From NCBI RefSeq assembly GCF_039555535.1, contig NZ_CP154630.1, positions 4,415,001-4,479,000 of the forward strand: a stretch of DNA of 64,000 nucleotides. The letters are read 5' to 3'. The notes beneath the pieces are model-generated. The model ran no database searches. It was given only the letters and a program-made list of their open reading frames with translations, and was not told the origin of the DNA. This document shows, piece after piece, positions 45,037 to 55,362 of this stretch (the first letter of the stretch is position 1; each line of letters starts with the position of its first letter). The DNA comes from Stenotrophomonas maltophilia (GTDB taxonomy: Bacteria > Pseudomonadota > Gammaproteobacteria > Xanthomonadales > Xanthomonadaceae). The translations under genes and the position numbers were made by a program.

Positions 45037-46421
45037 GCCAGACCAAGAACTTCAACCTGCCCGACCTGGGCGAAGGCCTGCCGGACGCGACCATCGTCGA
45101 GTGGTTCGTCAAGGAAGGCGATGTGATCAAGCTGGACGAGCCGCTGGTCTCGATGGAGACCGCCAAGGCCGTGGTGGAAGTGCCCTCGCCGTTCTCCGGC
45201 AAGGTGCTGAAGCTGTCCGGCGGTGCCGGCGACATCATCCCGACCGGCTCGGTGCTGGCCAGCTTCGAACTGGACCCGAACCTGCCGCAACGCGCCGATG
45301 GCCAGGACACCGGCCACAGCCATGGCCATGCCGCACCGGCCGCTGCACCGACGCCGCCGCCGCTTCCCGCTGCCGCCGCACCGGTGGCCGCAGAAGAAGC
45401 CAAGCCCGCCGCAGCCGAGCGTGATGACGCCGGTACCGTGGTCGGCGCGATGCAGAGCTCCAATGCCGTGCATGCCGAACAGGCGCTGGCCGTCGGTGGC
45501 GTCAAGGCCGTGCCGGCGGTGCGTGCGATGGCGCGCAAGCTGGGCGTGGACCTGAGCCGCGTGCCAGCCACCGGCACCGATGGCGCCGTGACCATGGCCG
45601 ACGTCAAGCAGGCCGCCGCCAATGGCACCGCCAAGCTCGGCGCCGCCCCGGCACCGGTCGCCGCCGCCGCGTATGCCGCACCGGCCCCGGCGCAGGTGTC
45701 TGCCCCGGTGCAGAGCGAAGCCCGCACCCCGCTGTCTGCCGCTGGCAAGCCGATGCGCACCCAGCCGCCGGGCGTGGTCGCCAAGGGCCAGCCGGAACCG
45801 CTGAAGGGCGTGCGCCGCAACATGGCGCGCGTCATGGCCGACGCGCACAGCAAGGTCGTGCCGACCACGCTGAACGACGACGCCGACATCCACGCCTGGC
45901 TGCCGGGCAACGACGTCACCGCGCGCCTGGTGCGTTCGATCGTGGTCGCCGCGCAGAAGGTGCCGGCGATGAACGCCTGGTTCGACGGTGAAGCGCTGAC
46001 CCGCACCCTGCACGCGCAGGTGGACATCGGCATCGCCGTGGACACCGACGACGGCCTGTTCGTGCCGGCCCTGCGCAATGCCGACATGCTCGACGCACGC
46101 GGCATCCGTGAAGGCGTCAATCGCCTGCGCGAGCAGGTCGAATCGCGTTCGATCGCCGCCTCGGAACTGAGCGGCTACACCATCTCGCTGTCCAACTTCG
46201 GCATGTTCGCCGGCCGCTACGCGACCCCTGTCGTGGTACCGCCGTGCGTGGCCATCGTCGGTGCCGGCCGTGCCCGCCACCAGATGACTCCGGTGATGGG
46301 CGGCGTGGAAGCGCACAAGGTCATCCCGCTGTCGGTCACCTTCGACCATCGCGCGGCAACCGGCGGCGAAGCTGCACGCTTCCTGCGCGCGATGATGGAC
46401 GACCTGGCGCTGGCCAGCTGA
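45033..46421 (+). CDS. 2-Oxoacid dehydrogenase E2 component (lipoyl acyltransferase)
   Basis: 462 residues: one lipoyl domain (1-80, K45 in METAKAV), an Ala/Pro-rich linker with GHSHGH (about 85-150), a peripheral-subunit-binding domain (about 158-195), a second linker, and the catalytic domain (about 245-462). The active-site motif reads HRAATGG (H439) where most E2 proteins have HRxxDG. The ATG overlaps the stop of the SH3 gene by 4 bases. A strong terminator follows. Confidence 0.94.
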   Translation: MSQTKNFNLPDLGEGLPDATIVEWFVKEGDVIKLDEPLVSMETAKAVVEVPSPFSGKVLKLSGGAGDIIPTGSVLASFELDPNLPQRADGQDTGHSHGHAAPAAAPTPPPLPAAAAPVAAEEAKPAAAERDDAGTVVGAMQSSNAVHAEQALAVGGVKAVPAVRAMARKLGVDLSRVPATGTDGAVTMADVKQAAANGTAKLGAAPAPVAAAAYAAPAPAQVSAPVQSEARTPLSAAGKPMRTQPPGVVAKGQPEPLKGVRRNMARVMADAHSKVVPTTLNDDADIHAWLPGNDVTARLVRSIVVAAQKVPAMNAWFDGEALTRTLHAQVDIGIAVDTDDGLFVPALRNADMLDARGIREGVNRLREQVESRSIAASELSGYTISLSNFGMFAGRYATPVVVPPCVAIVGAGRARHQMTPVMGGVEAHKVIPLSVTFDHRAATGGEAARFLRAMMDDLALAS

Positions 46422-46437
46422 TCCAGCTGATCGGTGG

Positions 46438-46457
46438 GTGCCAACCTTGGTTGGCAC
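46438..46457. repeat. GTGCCAACC..GGTTGGCAC palindrome
   Basis: A 9-base perfect stem (GTGCCAACC-TT-GGTTGGCAC) 16 bases past the E2 stop, between the coding region and the terminator. A GTAGATCCACGCC-type monomer in inverse orientation lies at 46505-46529, just past the terminator. Confidence 0.8.
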
Positions 46458-46469
46458 ATGAGTTGGAGA

Positions 46470-46498
46470 AACGCCGGGCACTGCCCGGCGTTTTTTTT
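46470..46498 (+). terminator. Terminator of the dehydrogenase operon
   Basis: ACGCCGGGCA and TGCCCGGCGT form a 10-base perfect stem around a single C (a few pairs open in practice), followed by eight T. Ends the E1-SH3-E2 message. Confidence 0.9.
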
Positions 46499-46542
46499 GT
46501 GCCCGCATCCATGCATGGCGTGGATCTACCAAATGCCTGCGA

Positions 46543-46929
46543 TCAATCGCGAGCGACCATGCCCTCGGCGCGGCTGTAGACACGCAGGCGGTGCCCGTCA
46601 GGATCGGCACCGACGAAGGTGTAGCCAAACTCCAGCGTCACCGGCGCCTGCAGGATCTGCACGCCGAGTGCGTGCCACGCATCGTGCATCTGCTGCACGG
46701 CGTCGGGGTTGGCGACGACCATCGCCAGTTCGGCGGCACCGGCCTGCGTGGACACCGGCGGTTGCACGTCGTCGCGCTGCCACAGGCCCAGGGCAGCGCC
46801 ATCGCCGAGCAGGAACAGGGCAAAGCCGGGCGACTGCTCGACCGGCGGTTTGCCGAGAATGCCGCTGTAGAAAGTGGCGCTGGCGGCGACGTCGCGCACG
46901 TACTGCAGCAGGGTGCTGGGCTTGAACAT
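46543..46929 (-). CDS. VOC-family (glyoxalase/bleomycin-resistance-like) protein
   Basis: 128 residues with one full vicinal-oxygen-chelate domain (LLQYVRDVAASATFYSGILG, DPDGHRLRVYSR). Members include lyases, dioxygenases and antibiotic-binding proteins; which one this is cannot be told. The usual first metal histidine position is Gln9, which suggests a binding protein rather than a metal enzyme. Confidence 0.85.
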   Translation of the reverse strand: MFKPSTLLQYVRDVAASATFYSGILGKPPVEQSPGFALFLLGDGAALGLWQRDDVQPPVSTQAGAAELAMVVANPDAVQQMHDAWHALGVQILQAPVTLEFGYTFVGADPDGHRLRVYSRAEGMVARD

Positions 46930-47021
46930 GGGGAAGCTCTGTTGTTGGGAGCGATCATGGTGGTATGGGCCTGCTGACAGATTCTGTCAGCAGATTCGAC
47001 TGTCGGTGGATTCGTCTGTCG

Positions 47022-47109
47022 GTAGAGTCGACTGTCAGTCGACTGCTCTTCCTTCAGCGTGCTTGAAACCCCGCGCTGCGCGCGATAGTCGACTAACAGT
47101 CGACTCTAC
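47022..47109. repeat. 88-base GTAG/GTCGAC repeat, copy 3 (inverted centre)
   Basis: Arms GTAGAGTCGACTGTCAGTCGACT and AGTCGACTAACAGTCGACTCTAC with a centre that is the inverse of the copies at 20656 and 24752 (CCCCGCGCTGCGCGCGATAG). Directly before it are three degenerate 16-base units (GATTCGACTGTCGGTG-like, about 46981-47021). The whole 217-base gap is repeat DNA plus the start region of the VOC gene. Confidence 0.9.
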
Positions 47110-47146
47110 CCCGCCGCCCGCTCCCCGCTTCCCGCTGTTGCTGTGG

Positions 47147-47854
47147 TTATGAGCGATCCAGCCAGTCCGGTGCGATGCCCTGCGCTTTCTGCCAGCGTCG
47201 CAGCAGGGTGGCGCGTGGCACCAGGTAGTGATCCTCCAGCACGCGCACCTGACGGATGCGGTCGAGCCTGAAATGCCGGAAGTCCTCGCGACCTTCGCAC
47301 CATGCCGCCAGCATCGGCACTTCATCGAAGTAACCCAGCGCGAACGGCCAGACGGTGCGCTCGGTACGCTGGCCCTGCGCGTCCTCGTAGCCGAACTTCA
47401 GGCGCTGCTGCGAACCGACAGCCTCTCGCACGGCCTGCAGACGAGCCGCGGGAACCTTGGCCGCGGCGCGCGACGGGCCCACGCGCAGGCCACTGTCACG
47501 CAGCGCTTCGCGCCGTGCTGCAGGCAACACATGGGCGATACGCGCCAGGGCATCACGGGCAGCCTCGGCCAGCGCAGGCTCGGTGCGCGCGGCGACCCAG
47601 CGCAGGCCCAGCACCAGCGCGTCGATCTCGGCCGGTGGCAGGGTCATGGGAGGCAAGGTATCGCTCGGCGCCAGCAGGTAGCCGACGCCGGCCTCGCCAC
47701 GCAGGTCAGCGCCCTGCTCGCGCAGGGTCTCGATATCGCGGTACAGCGTGCGCAGGCTGATCCCCAGCGCGTCGGCGAGGGCCTGCCCGGCCACCGGACG
47801 TCGATGACGGCGCAGCAGCTGCAGCAACTGGGTCAGGCGCAGCGCACGTGACAT
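47147..47854 (-). CDS. HTH regulator with WYL domain (YafY type)
   Basis: 235 residues. An N-terminal helix-turn-helix (GQALADALGISLRTLYRDIETL, about residues 22-43) and a C-terminal WYL domain (RTVWPFALGYFDEVPMLAAWCEGREDFRHFRLDRI as key blocks), in which the ligand-sensing WYL is here LAAW. Such proteins regulate neighbouring stress or DNA-repair genes. It shares one base with the stop of the upstream NAD(P)-binding protein gene, so the pair is coupled. Confidence 0.9.
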   Translation of the reverse strand: MSRALRLTQLLQLLRRHRRPVAGQALADALGISLRTLYRDIETLREQGADLRGEAGVGYLLAPSDTLPPMTLPPAEIDALVLGLRWVAARTEPALAEAARDALARIAHVLPAARREALRDSGLRVGPSRAAAKVPAARLQAVREAVGSQQRLKFGYEDAQGQRTERTVWPFALGYFDEVPMLAAWCEGREDFRHFRLDRIRQVRVLEDHYLVPRATLLRRWQKAQGIAPDWLDRS

Positions 47855-48489
47855 CAGCCGACCAGCGCGCTCGATGCCACCACGTGCTCGCCCGGCTGCG
47901 GGGCCAACGCGGCCTCGACCAGCACCTTGGCGATTTCGGTAGCCGGATTGATCCGCCACGCCCGCGGCAACACCGGCCCCAGCGCGCCCAGCACCGTCAG
48001 CGCGAAACGCTCACCACGGCGCACCTCGTTGCGCTCGCCCCCGATCAACCCTGGGCGGACCAGGGTCAACGAATTGAAGCCCAGCGCGCGCAGGTCGCGC
48101 TCCAGCTCGCCCTTCACCCGGCTGTAGAAGATCGACGACTGCGGATCGGCACCGGCTGCGGAATTCAGCACATAGGCCTGCGCACCCTGCGCCTGCGCCA
48201 GGCGGGCGAACGCCAGTGGGTAGTCATGGTCGATGCGATGGAAGGCCTCGCGGCTGCCGGCCTGGGCAATGGTGCTGCCCAGCGCGCAGATGACCGCGTC
48301 CACGCGCGCCCACCCCGGTGCGGCCGGCAGCGCGTCGAAGGCCAGCACCGGGTTTTCCAGCGTCGCGCGGGTCAACGCCAGCGGGCGGCGGGTGGGTGCC
48401 ACCACGGCGCTGCAGCGCGGGTCGTCCAGCAGCCGGGACAGGGTCAGCCCGCCGACAAGGCCGGTCGCCCCCAGCAACATCACGCGCAT
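47854..48489 (-). CDS. NAD(P)-binding atypical short-chain reductase
   Basis: 211 residues. The dinucleotide loop GATGLVGG (about residues 7-14) and a YxxxK-like FYSRVKGELER (about 120-130) mark an NmrA/HTATIP2-like SDR. Function unknown. The ATG at 48489 is chosen; a second ATG lies three codons later. Its stop shares a base with the WYL regulator start, which may therefore sense a product of this enzyme. Confidence 0.87.
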   Translation of the reverse strand: MRVMLLGATGLVGGLTLSRLLDDPRCSAVVAPTRRPLALTRATLENPVLAFDALPAAPGWARVDAVICALGSTIAQAGSREAFHRIDHDYPLAFARLAQAQGAQAYVLNSAAGADPQSSIFYSRVKGELERDLRALGFNSLTLVRPGLIGGERNEVRRGERFALTVLGALGPVLPRAWRINPATEIAKVLVEAALAPQPGEHVVASSALVG

Positions 48490-48594
48490 CACCACCTCCA
48501 CTGCGGCATCCTGTCGCCCATCGTAGCCGTTCAAGCCATCGGCAGCCGCGCCGATATGCTGGAACCTGCCCCTGCCAGCCCCAGGATTTGCTCC

Positions 48595-50133
48595 ATGACG
48601 GACCAGCCCGACCACCGCCCTGCCCCCGGTACTGCCCTTGGGCCGCCGGCACGCGTGCGTGCGGTGGTGGACGATGGGCTGGGTGACCGCGTGGTGCTGC
48701 AGGGCGGCGGTGGCGTGGCCCTGCAGCAACTGTTCGCAGGCGCCGACGCGCCGGAACCGCTGCTGGCGGCGTTCGCCAACGGCATGGCCACCCTGCCCGG
48801 CGAGCTGGGCGACATGGGCGACCGCCTGCAGTCGGCGCAGGCCAGCGCCGACTGGCCACGCTACGGCCGCGCGATGCGGCAGCTGATCGACAAGTACATC
48901 CGCACCATCGAGCAGCATTCCCCGCACGGGCAGCCGGAAAGCCTGCGCCTGTCCGAGCAGCTGCGGCTGCTGCTGGGTGGGGCGGTGGTAGCCCTGCTGC
49001 AGCACGACCCGGACCTGCGTGAGCAGGCACAGGCGCTGGCCATGCGCCTGCGCCAGTGGCAGCCGGGCACGGCACTGGAACCGATCGAACAGGGCGTGCG
49101 CGAGCTCGGCCACCAGGTCGGCGTGCGCGCCGAGAGCTGGCAGGAGCAGCAGGCACTGCTGCTGGAACTGTTCGCGCTGCTGCTGGAGAACGTGAGCGAG
49201 CTGCTGGACGACCGCAGCTGGCTGCAGGGCCAGATCGCCGCAGTACGCCAGCTGCTGGACGGGCCGTTGGAGGCCGAGGCCGTCGAGCGAACCCGCGCCG
49301 AGCTGCGCGAAGTGATCTACAAGCAGGGCCTGCTGCGCCAGGGCATCGATGATTCAAAGGCGGCCATGCGCGGGCTGATGGGCGAGTTCATCGAGCGCAT
49401 GGATGGCATGGCCACCAGCACCGGTGAGTACCACGACCGCATCGGCAGTTACGCGCTGCAGCTGCGCGAGGCGCGCAGCATCGCCGACCTCAATCAGCTG
49501 CTGCAGGAGGTGATGCGCGACACCGGCAAGGTGCAGCAGCAGGCTGCACAGGCCCGCGATCACCTGGCCAATGCGCGGCAGGAAGTGGAACGTGCAGAGC
49601 AACGCATCGCCGAGCTTGAGCAGGAGCTGCGCGCCGCCGGTGACCTGGCACGCATCGATCCGTTGACCCAGGCACTGAACCGTCGCGGCCTGGACGAACT
49701 GCTGCAGCGCGAGCTGGCGCGCGCCGCGCGCAACAACTCGCCACTGGGCGTGGCGGTGATCGACCTGGATGATTTCCACCAGACCAACGACGCGCACGGG
49801 CATGCCGGTGGCGATGCGCTGCTGCAGCACCTGGTGTCCGTGTGCAAGCTGTTGCTGCGCGCCACCGACGGCATCGCTCGGCTGGGCGGCGACGAATTCG
49901 TACTGGTGCTGCCGGAAACCCAGGGCGCCGACAGCATGGCCACCGTGCAGCGCCTGCAGCGTTCGCTGGCACATCGCGTGCTGACCGTGCAGGACCAGCG
50001 CGTGCCGGTGCATTTCAGCGCTGGGCTGGCGCAATGGCAGCCCGGCGACGATACCGAGACCCTGCTGCGCCGCGCTGATGACGCGCTGTATGCCGCCAAG
50101 CGGCAGGGCAAGAACCGGGTGCAGGCGGGGTGA
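48595..50133 (+). CDS. Diguanylate cyclase (GGDEF) with N-terminal helical domain
   Basis: 512 residues, no membrane helix. The N-terminal 330 residues are helical with a coiled coil (about 275-345). The GGDEF domain has an intact active site GGDEF at 431-435 and an inhibitory RxxD at 422-425, so it should make c-di-GMP and be feedback inhibited. The ATG at 48595 is chosen; ATG 48556 in frame would add 13 residues. With Clp and the degenerate GGDEF/EAL protein it is one of three c-di-GMP-related genes in the window. Confidence 0.93.
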   Translation: MTDQPDHRPAPGTALGPPARVRAVVDDGLGDRVVLQGGGGVALQQLFAGADAPEPLLAAFANGMATLPGELGDMGDRLQSAQASADWPRYGRAMRQLIDKYIRTIEQHSPHGQPESLRLSEQLRLLLGGAVVALLQHDPDLREQAQALAMRLRQWQPGTALEPIEQGVRELGHQVGVRAESWQEQQALLLELFALLLENVSELLDDRSWLQGQIAAVRQLLDGPLEAEAVERTRAELREVIYKQGLLRQGIDDSKAAMRGLMGEFIERMDGMATSTGEYHDRIGSYALQLREARSIADLNQLLQEVMRDTGKVQQQAAQARDHLANARQEVERAEQRIAELEQELRAAGDLARIDPLTQALNRRGLDELLQRELARAARNNSPLGVAVIDLDDFHQTNDAHGHAGGDALLQHLVSVCKLLLRATDGIARLGGDEFVLVLPETQGADSMATVQRLQRSLAHRVLTVQDQRVPVHFSAGLAQWQPGDDTETLLRRADDALYAAKRQGKNRVQAG

Positions 50134-50153
50134 TGATCCAGCGTGCGGATTCT

Positions 50154-50225
50154 GTAGCGCCCGAGCCCATGTTCGGGCGGCGGCGCGCAGCGCCGTAGAG
50201 CAGCCGAGCGTGGGCTCGGCTCTAC
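50154..50225. repeat. Two SMAG-type elements
   Basis: GTAGCGCCCGAGCCCATGTTCGGGCG at 50154-50179 and CAGCCGAGCGTGGGCTCGGCTCTAC at 50201-50225, GTAG on opposite strands. They sit between the convergent diguanylate cyclase and DUF808 genes. Confidence 0.88.
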
Positions 50226-50228
50226 ATA

Positions 50229-51155
<927 letters not shown>

Positions 51156-51271
51156 GGGGCGTCCAAGAAAGGGAATGGGCGGATTCTGACCGATTCGGCG
51201 TTGACTGCGGAAGAGATCGGGTTCACCACGTGACGACCCCGGCCCGGCCAGACTGGAGCGTGATCCCGTTT

Positions 51272-51294
51272 CGCCGGGCATGGCCCGGCGCTAC
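51272..51294. repeat. SMAG-like monomer
   Basis: CGCCGGGC-ATG-GCCCGGCGCTAC, a single arm with GTAG on the minus strand, 26 bases upstream of the UbiB-type start and just before its Shine-Dalgarno. Confidence 0.8.
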
Positions 51295-51320
51295 CGGCCG
51301 TCGTCTGAAAGGAGTTCCGC

Positions 51321-53012
51321 TTGAGCAACCCGCCCACCGCCTATGGCAATCCTCCGCTGGTCAAAGGCATGAACCGGCGCAGCCAGATCCTGCGCCTGCT
51401 GATGCGCTATCGCCATTCAGGCGTGTTCTCGGGCATGAACCTGGATGCCGCAGGCAATCCGGCCGACGTTCCCGCAGACGGCAACCCGGAACAGTTCGTC
51501 AGCGATCTGGAAGCGCTGGGGCCCACCTTCGTCAAGCTGGGCCAGATGTTGTCCACGCGCCCGGACATGGTGCCGGTGGAGTTCGCCACCGCACTGGAAC
51601 GCATGCAGGAGAAAGTGGCCGAGATCCCGGTCGAACGCATCCACGCGATCGTCGAGCAGGAGCTGGGCGCACCGGTGAACAAGCTGTTTGCCTCGTTCGA
51701 CCCTGAACCCCTTGGCTGCGCCTCGATCGCGCAGGTGCATCGCGCGGTGCTGCACGATGGACGCCAGGTGGCGGTGAAGGTGCAGAAGCCTGAAGTCGCT
51801 GCACAGCTGCGCTCGGACCTGGAGGCGTTGCGCAGCTTCGCGTTGGCCGCCGACCACCTGACCCAGGTCGGCCGCCGCGTGCGCCTGCGCGACTGGCTCA
51901 ACGAGTTCGCCAAGACCCTGATGCAGGAGCTGGACTACCACGCCGAGGCCGAGAACCTGGCCCGCTTCGGCCGCCACCTCAAGCCGTTCCGCCGCCTGTG
52001 GATCCCGCAGCCGCTGTGGGATTACAGCAGCCAGCGCGTGCTGACCATGGAACTGGCCACCGGCGTGCGCGTGGATGCGATCCCCGATGTGCGCCGCACC
52101 GAACAGTCGATGGATCCACTGGCGGCGGCGCTGATCCGCGGCTACCTGGACCAGATCTTCGTGCATGGCGAGATCCATGCCGACCCGCATCCGGGCAACC
52201 TGCGGGTGATGCCCGATGGCCGGCTGGCGATCTTCGATCTGGGCATGGTCGCGCACATGCCGCCGCGCCTGCGCGAGCGCCTGTTGAAGATCCTGTTCGC
52301 CGCCGTCGATGGCCGTGGCGAGGAAGTGGCTGACGACCTGATCAGCATCAGCACGCGTCTGGAGGCGTTCGACGAGGAACGTTACCTGCGTGAGACCGGC
52401 CAGTTGATCGCGCGTTACGCCGCCAGCGGCACGTTCTCCGAAGGCCGCGTCGTGCTGGACATGGTGCGCATCGCCACCGCCTGTGGGCTGCGCACACCGC
52501 CGGAACTGAGCCTGCTGGGCAAGGCATTGCTCAACCTGGAAACCGTGTGCCGCTTGCTGGCACCCGAGCTGGAAACACGACGCATCGTCGAGCGTCAGCT
52601 GCAGCACGTGATGCGCGCGCGACTGAAGAAATCACTGTCCGCAGCCAACATCGCCAGCGAGGCGATGGAGCTGCAGCAGCTGCTGCGCGATGGACCGCGC
52701 AAGCTCTCGGACATCATGGCGCTGCTGGCCGAAAACCGCCTGCAGATGAAGGTGACCGGGCTGGAGGAATCGCGGCTGATGGAGAACCTGCAGAAGATCG
52801 CCAACCGCGTGGCGGCCGGCATCATCAGCGCGGCGCTGATCATGGCCGCGGCGATGATGATGAAAATCGACACCGGCTGGCACCTGTTAGGCTACCCGCT
52901 CATTGCGCTGATTCTGTTGTTCATCGGCGTAGTGCTCGGCCTTGGCATCGTGACCAGTGCACTGCTGTTCGATCGTCGCGCGCGGGCACGCGAAGAGCGC
53001 GGGCATCGCTAG
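51321..53012 (+). CDS. UbiB/ABC1-family atypical protein kinase (AarF)
   Basis: 563 residues starting at a TTG with GGAG 6 bases upstream. The KxGQ motif (FVKLGQMLSTRP), the Ala-rich loop SIAQVHRA, the ATP lysine in VAVKVQKP, HADPHPGN and FDLGMV are all present, and two membrane helices end the protein. UbiB proteins support ubiquinone synthesis or extraction from the membrane; they are ATPases more than protein kinases. No other ubi gene is beside it. Confidence 0.93.
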   Translation: MSNPPTAYGNPPLVKGMNRRSQILRLLMRYRHSGVFSGMNLDAAGNPADVPADGNPEQFVSDLEALGPTFVKLGQMLSTRPDMVPVEFATALERMQEKVAEIPVERIHAIVEQELGAPVNKLFASFDPEPLGCASIAQVHRAVLHDGRQVAVKVQKPEVAAQLRSDLEALRSFALAADHLTQVGRRVRLRDWLNEFAKTLMQELDYHAEAENLARFGRHLKPFRRLWIPQPLWDYSSQRVLTMELATGVRVDAIPDVRRTEQSMDPLAAALIRGYLDQIFVHGEIHADPHPGNLRVMPDGRLAIFDLGMVAHMPPRLRERLLKILFAAVDGRGEEVADDLISISTRLEAFDEERYLRETGQLIARYAASGTFSEGRVVLDMVRIATACGLRTPPELSLLGKALLNLETVCRLLAPELETRRIVERQLQHVMRARLKKSLSAANIASEAMELQQLLRDGPRKLSDIMALLAENRLQMKVTGLEESRLMENLQKIANRVAAGIISAALIMAAAMMMKIDTGWHLLGYPLIALILLFIGVVLGLGIVTSALLFDRRARAREERGHR

Positions 53013-53256
53013 CGCATCACAGAAAACACCCGTATTCATGCGGTTTTTAATGCAATCCAACGGCGTCTTTCACGCTCGTTTTACCTTCTGAGCGCGATCC
53101 CGCGCGCGTCATTGCAACAAACATTTCAGTCAGGTTCGTGCATGCACTATCGGGTCATCGGCCTGTCACATGCATGTGCTTGCGGCAGCGCCGGTCGGAT
53201 GGACACGCGTCGGTACGACGTCCATCACCACCACCCCGTCACTGCCGAAGCTGCCT

Positions 53257-55362
53257 ATGCTCTGGATACTGCTGCTGTCGTTGTTGCTGCTGTGCTGGTT
53301 GTTCCTCGCGTCCGACAAGTGGGTGTGGTGGAAGGCCAGTGCGTTCTCGCTGCTGCTGCTTGCGCTCAGCGCATGGTGGCTGATCGACAAGCTGTCCGGT
53401 GATGGGCTCAACGCCGCCACCCTGTACCACCTGGGCGCCGACATGGAAGGCGCCGGTGTCTCCGATTTCAAGGGCTATATCGCCGGCTTCATCGTGCTGG
53501 CGCTGGTCTCGCTGCTGCCGCTGTTCGCCACGCGGGTGAAGCGCTGGCGCCGGCCCGGCCATGGAGGCGCCTGGTTTGCCGGCTTCATCGCAGTGTGGGT
53601 GGGCACGATCATGTTCAGCCCGTTGGCCCGCGACGGCCAGCGCCTGTATCAGCAGCTGCGCCCGGTCGATTTCGCCCGCATCGCACCTGAGTACCAGGTG
53701 CCGACGCAGCCACTGCAGCGTCCGCGCAACATCGTCTGGATCTATGGCGAAAGCCTGGAACGTACCTACCTGGACGAGGCCGTGTTCCCCGGCCTGATGC
53801 CCAACCTCAACCGCCTGGCGTCCGAGTCGCTGGACGTGCGTGGCCTGGCCTCGGCCGAAGGCAGCGGCTGGACCATCGCCGGCCTGGTGTCGTCGATGTG
53901 CGGCGTACCGCTGACCACCTCGCAGGGCGATGAGAACAGCATGGACCGCATGGGCAGCTTCCTGCCCAAGGCGGTGTGCCTCGGCGACTACCTGAAGCAG
54001 CAGGGCTACACCAACCACTATCTTGGCGGTGCCAACGGCCAGTTCGCCGGCAAGGGCCAGTTCCTGGCCAGCCACGGTTTCGATGAAGTGCATGACCTGG
54101 CCTGGTTCAAGCAGCAGAAGAAGATCGGCCGCATCCATTACTCGGCCTGGGGCGTGCACGATGACGTGCTGCTGGACACCGCCTACCAGCGCTTCGAGCA
54201 GCTCTCGCGTGCCGGCTCGCCGTTCATGCTGACCACGCTGACCATGGATACCCATCACCCGGCCGGGCACCTGCCGGTGTCGTGCAAGGGCGAGCGCTAC
54301 CAGAGCCAGTACGGCAACATCGGCCTGCTCAATGCACTCAAGTGCACCGACCGCCTGATCTCGCAGCTGGTCGAGCGCATCCAGGCCAGCCCGTATGGCA
54401 AGGACACGTTGATCGTGATCGCTTCCGATCATCTGGCGATGCCCAACGATCTCAGCCATGTGCTGGCCAAGCAGCAGCGCGAAAACCTGCTGCTGTTCCT
54501 CGGCGACGGCGTGACGCCTCGCCAGCTGGCGGTGGAAGACGGTTCAACGCTGGACTCCGGCGCCACCCTGCTCAGCCTGCTCGACCCGAACCTGCAGACC
54601 ATGGGCTTTGGCCGCTCGCTGCTGGATGACAAGCGCGCGCCGAGCGCCAGCGTCGCCGCGCGCCGCGACGGTGGCCGCGACTACCCGCAGTATCTGGCGT
54701 TCGCCCGTTCGCTGTGGCTGGGTGAACCGACCCGTGAACTGAAGATCGACGGCGACGACCAGGTGGTGGTCGGCCTGCAGCATGTGCAGCCACCGGTTCT
54801 GCTGGAGTACGACAAGGACTGGGGTTTGAAGTCGGTATATCTGGAAAACACCTCACGCCAGTTCGATGATGCCGACCCGGACAATACCCTGGCCTATGTC
54901 GATCGCTGTACCGCGTTCGAGGACGGCTCGGCCGATGGCGACTGGTGCGCCCTGCTGGTCAACCGCGACAACGGCATCAAGCTCTACCGTGACAACGACC
55001 TGCGTGGCGGCATCGCCGTGGATGCACCGCTGGACCCCTTCCAGGGCCCGCGCCCGAGCGTGCGCCAGGCGCACATGATCACGCAGAAGGGCCGCCGCAC
55101 CCGCGCCGGCCAGTACATGCTGCAGCTGGTGGCGAGCACGCGCCCGGATCGCGGTTTCTGGATCGAGGCGGTGTCGTCGCAGCGCAAGGTGGTGCTGGCC
55201 CAGCAGTGGGTGCAGCCCGATGCCAATGGCAAGATCAACGTATCGTTCGGGCTGGACCACGAAGTGGACGATCTGGAGATCCGCGCGTGGTTGAACCATG
55301 CCGAGAAGTTGGCGGTGGATACGTTCGCACTGGTGCCCTCGCGCAGCCGACCGCGCGGGTAG
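53257..55362 (+). CDS. opgB: Phosphoglycerol transferase I (OpgB/MdoB-like)
   Basis: 701 residues, three or four N-terminal helices and a periplasmic sulfatase-fold domain. The sequence follows E. coli OpgB closely: SGDGLNAATLYHLGADMEGAGVS, IVWIYGESLERTYLD, SGWTIAGLVSSMCGVPL, LASHGFDEVHDLAWF, TLTMDTHHP and IASDHLAM. It transfers phosphoglycerol onto periplasmic glucans. The ATG at 53257 starts the first helix and fits Xanthomonas length; the ATG at 53170 would add 29 residues. The 244 bases upstream hold the palindrome CACATGCATGTG (53167-53178) but no gene. Confidence 0.92.
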   Translation: MLWILLLSLLLLCWLFLASDKWVWWKASAFSLLLLALSAWWLIDKLSGDGLNAATLYHLGADMEGAGVSDFKGYIAGFIVLALVSLLPLFATRVKRWRRPGHGGAWFAGFIAVWVGTIMFSPLARDGQRLYQQLRPVDFARIAPEYQVPTQPLQRPRNIVWIYGESLERTYLDEAVFPGLMPNLNRLASESLDVRGLASAEGSGWTIAGLVSSMCGVPLTTSQGDENSMDRMGSFLPKAVCLGDYLKQQGYTNHYLGGANGQFAGKGQFLASHGFDEVHDLAWFKQQKKIGRIHYSAWGVHDDVLLDTAYQRFEQLSRAGSPFMLTTLTMDTHHPAGHLPVSCKGERYQSQYGNIGLLNALKCTDRLISQLVERIQASPYGKDTLIVIASDHLAMPNDLSHVLAKQQRENLLLFLGDGVTPRQLAVEDGSTLDSGATLLSLLDPNLQTMGFGRSLLDDKRAPSASVAARRDGGRDYPQYLAFARSLWLGEPTRELKIDGDDQVVVGLQHVQPPVLLEYDKDWGLKSVYLENTSRQFDDADPDNTLAYVDRCTAFEDGSADGDWCALLVNRDNGIKLYRDNDLRGGIAVDAPLDPFQGPRPSVRQAHMITQKGRRTRAGQYMLQLVASTRPDRGFWIEAVSSQRKVVLAQQWVQPDANGKINVSFGLDHEVDDLEIRAWLNHAEKLAVDTFALVPSRSRPRG

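Noticed and set aside
53167-53178. CACATGCATGTG as a Clp/CRP operator before opgB
   Set aside because: It is a perfect palindrome but lacks the TGTGA-N6-TCACA spacing of Clp/CRP sites, so it is not claimed as one.
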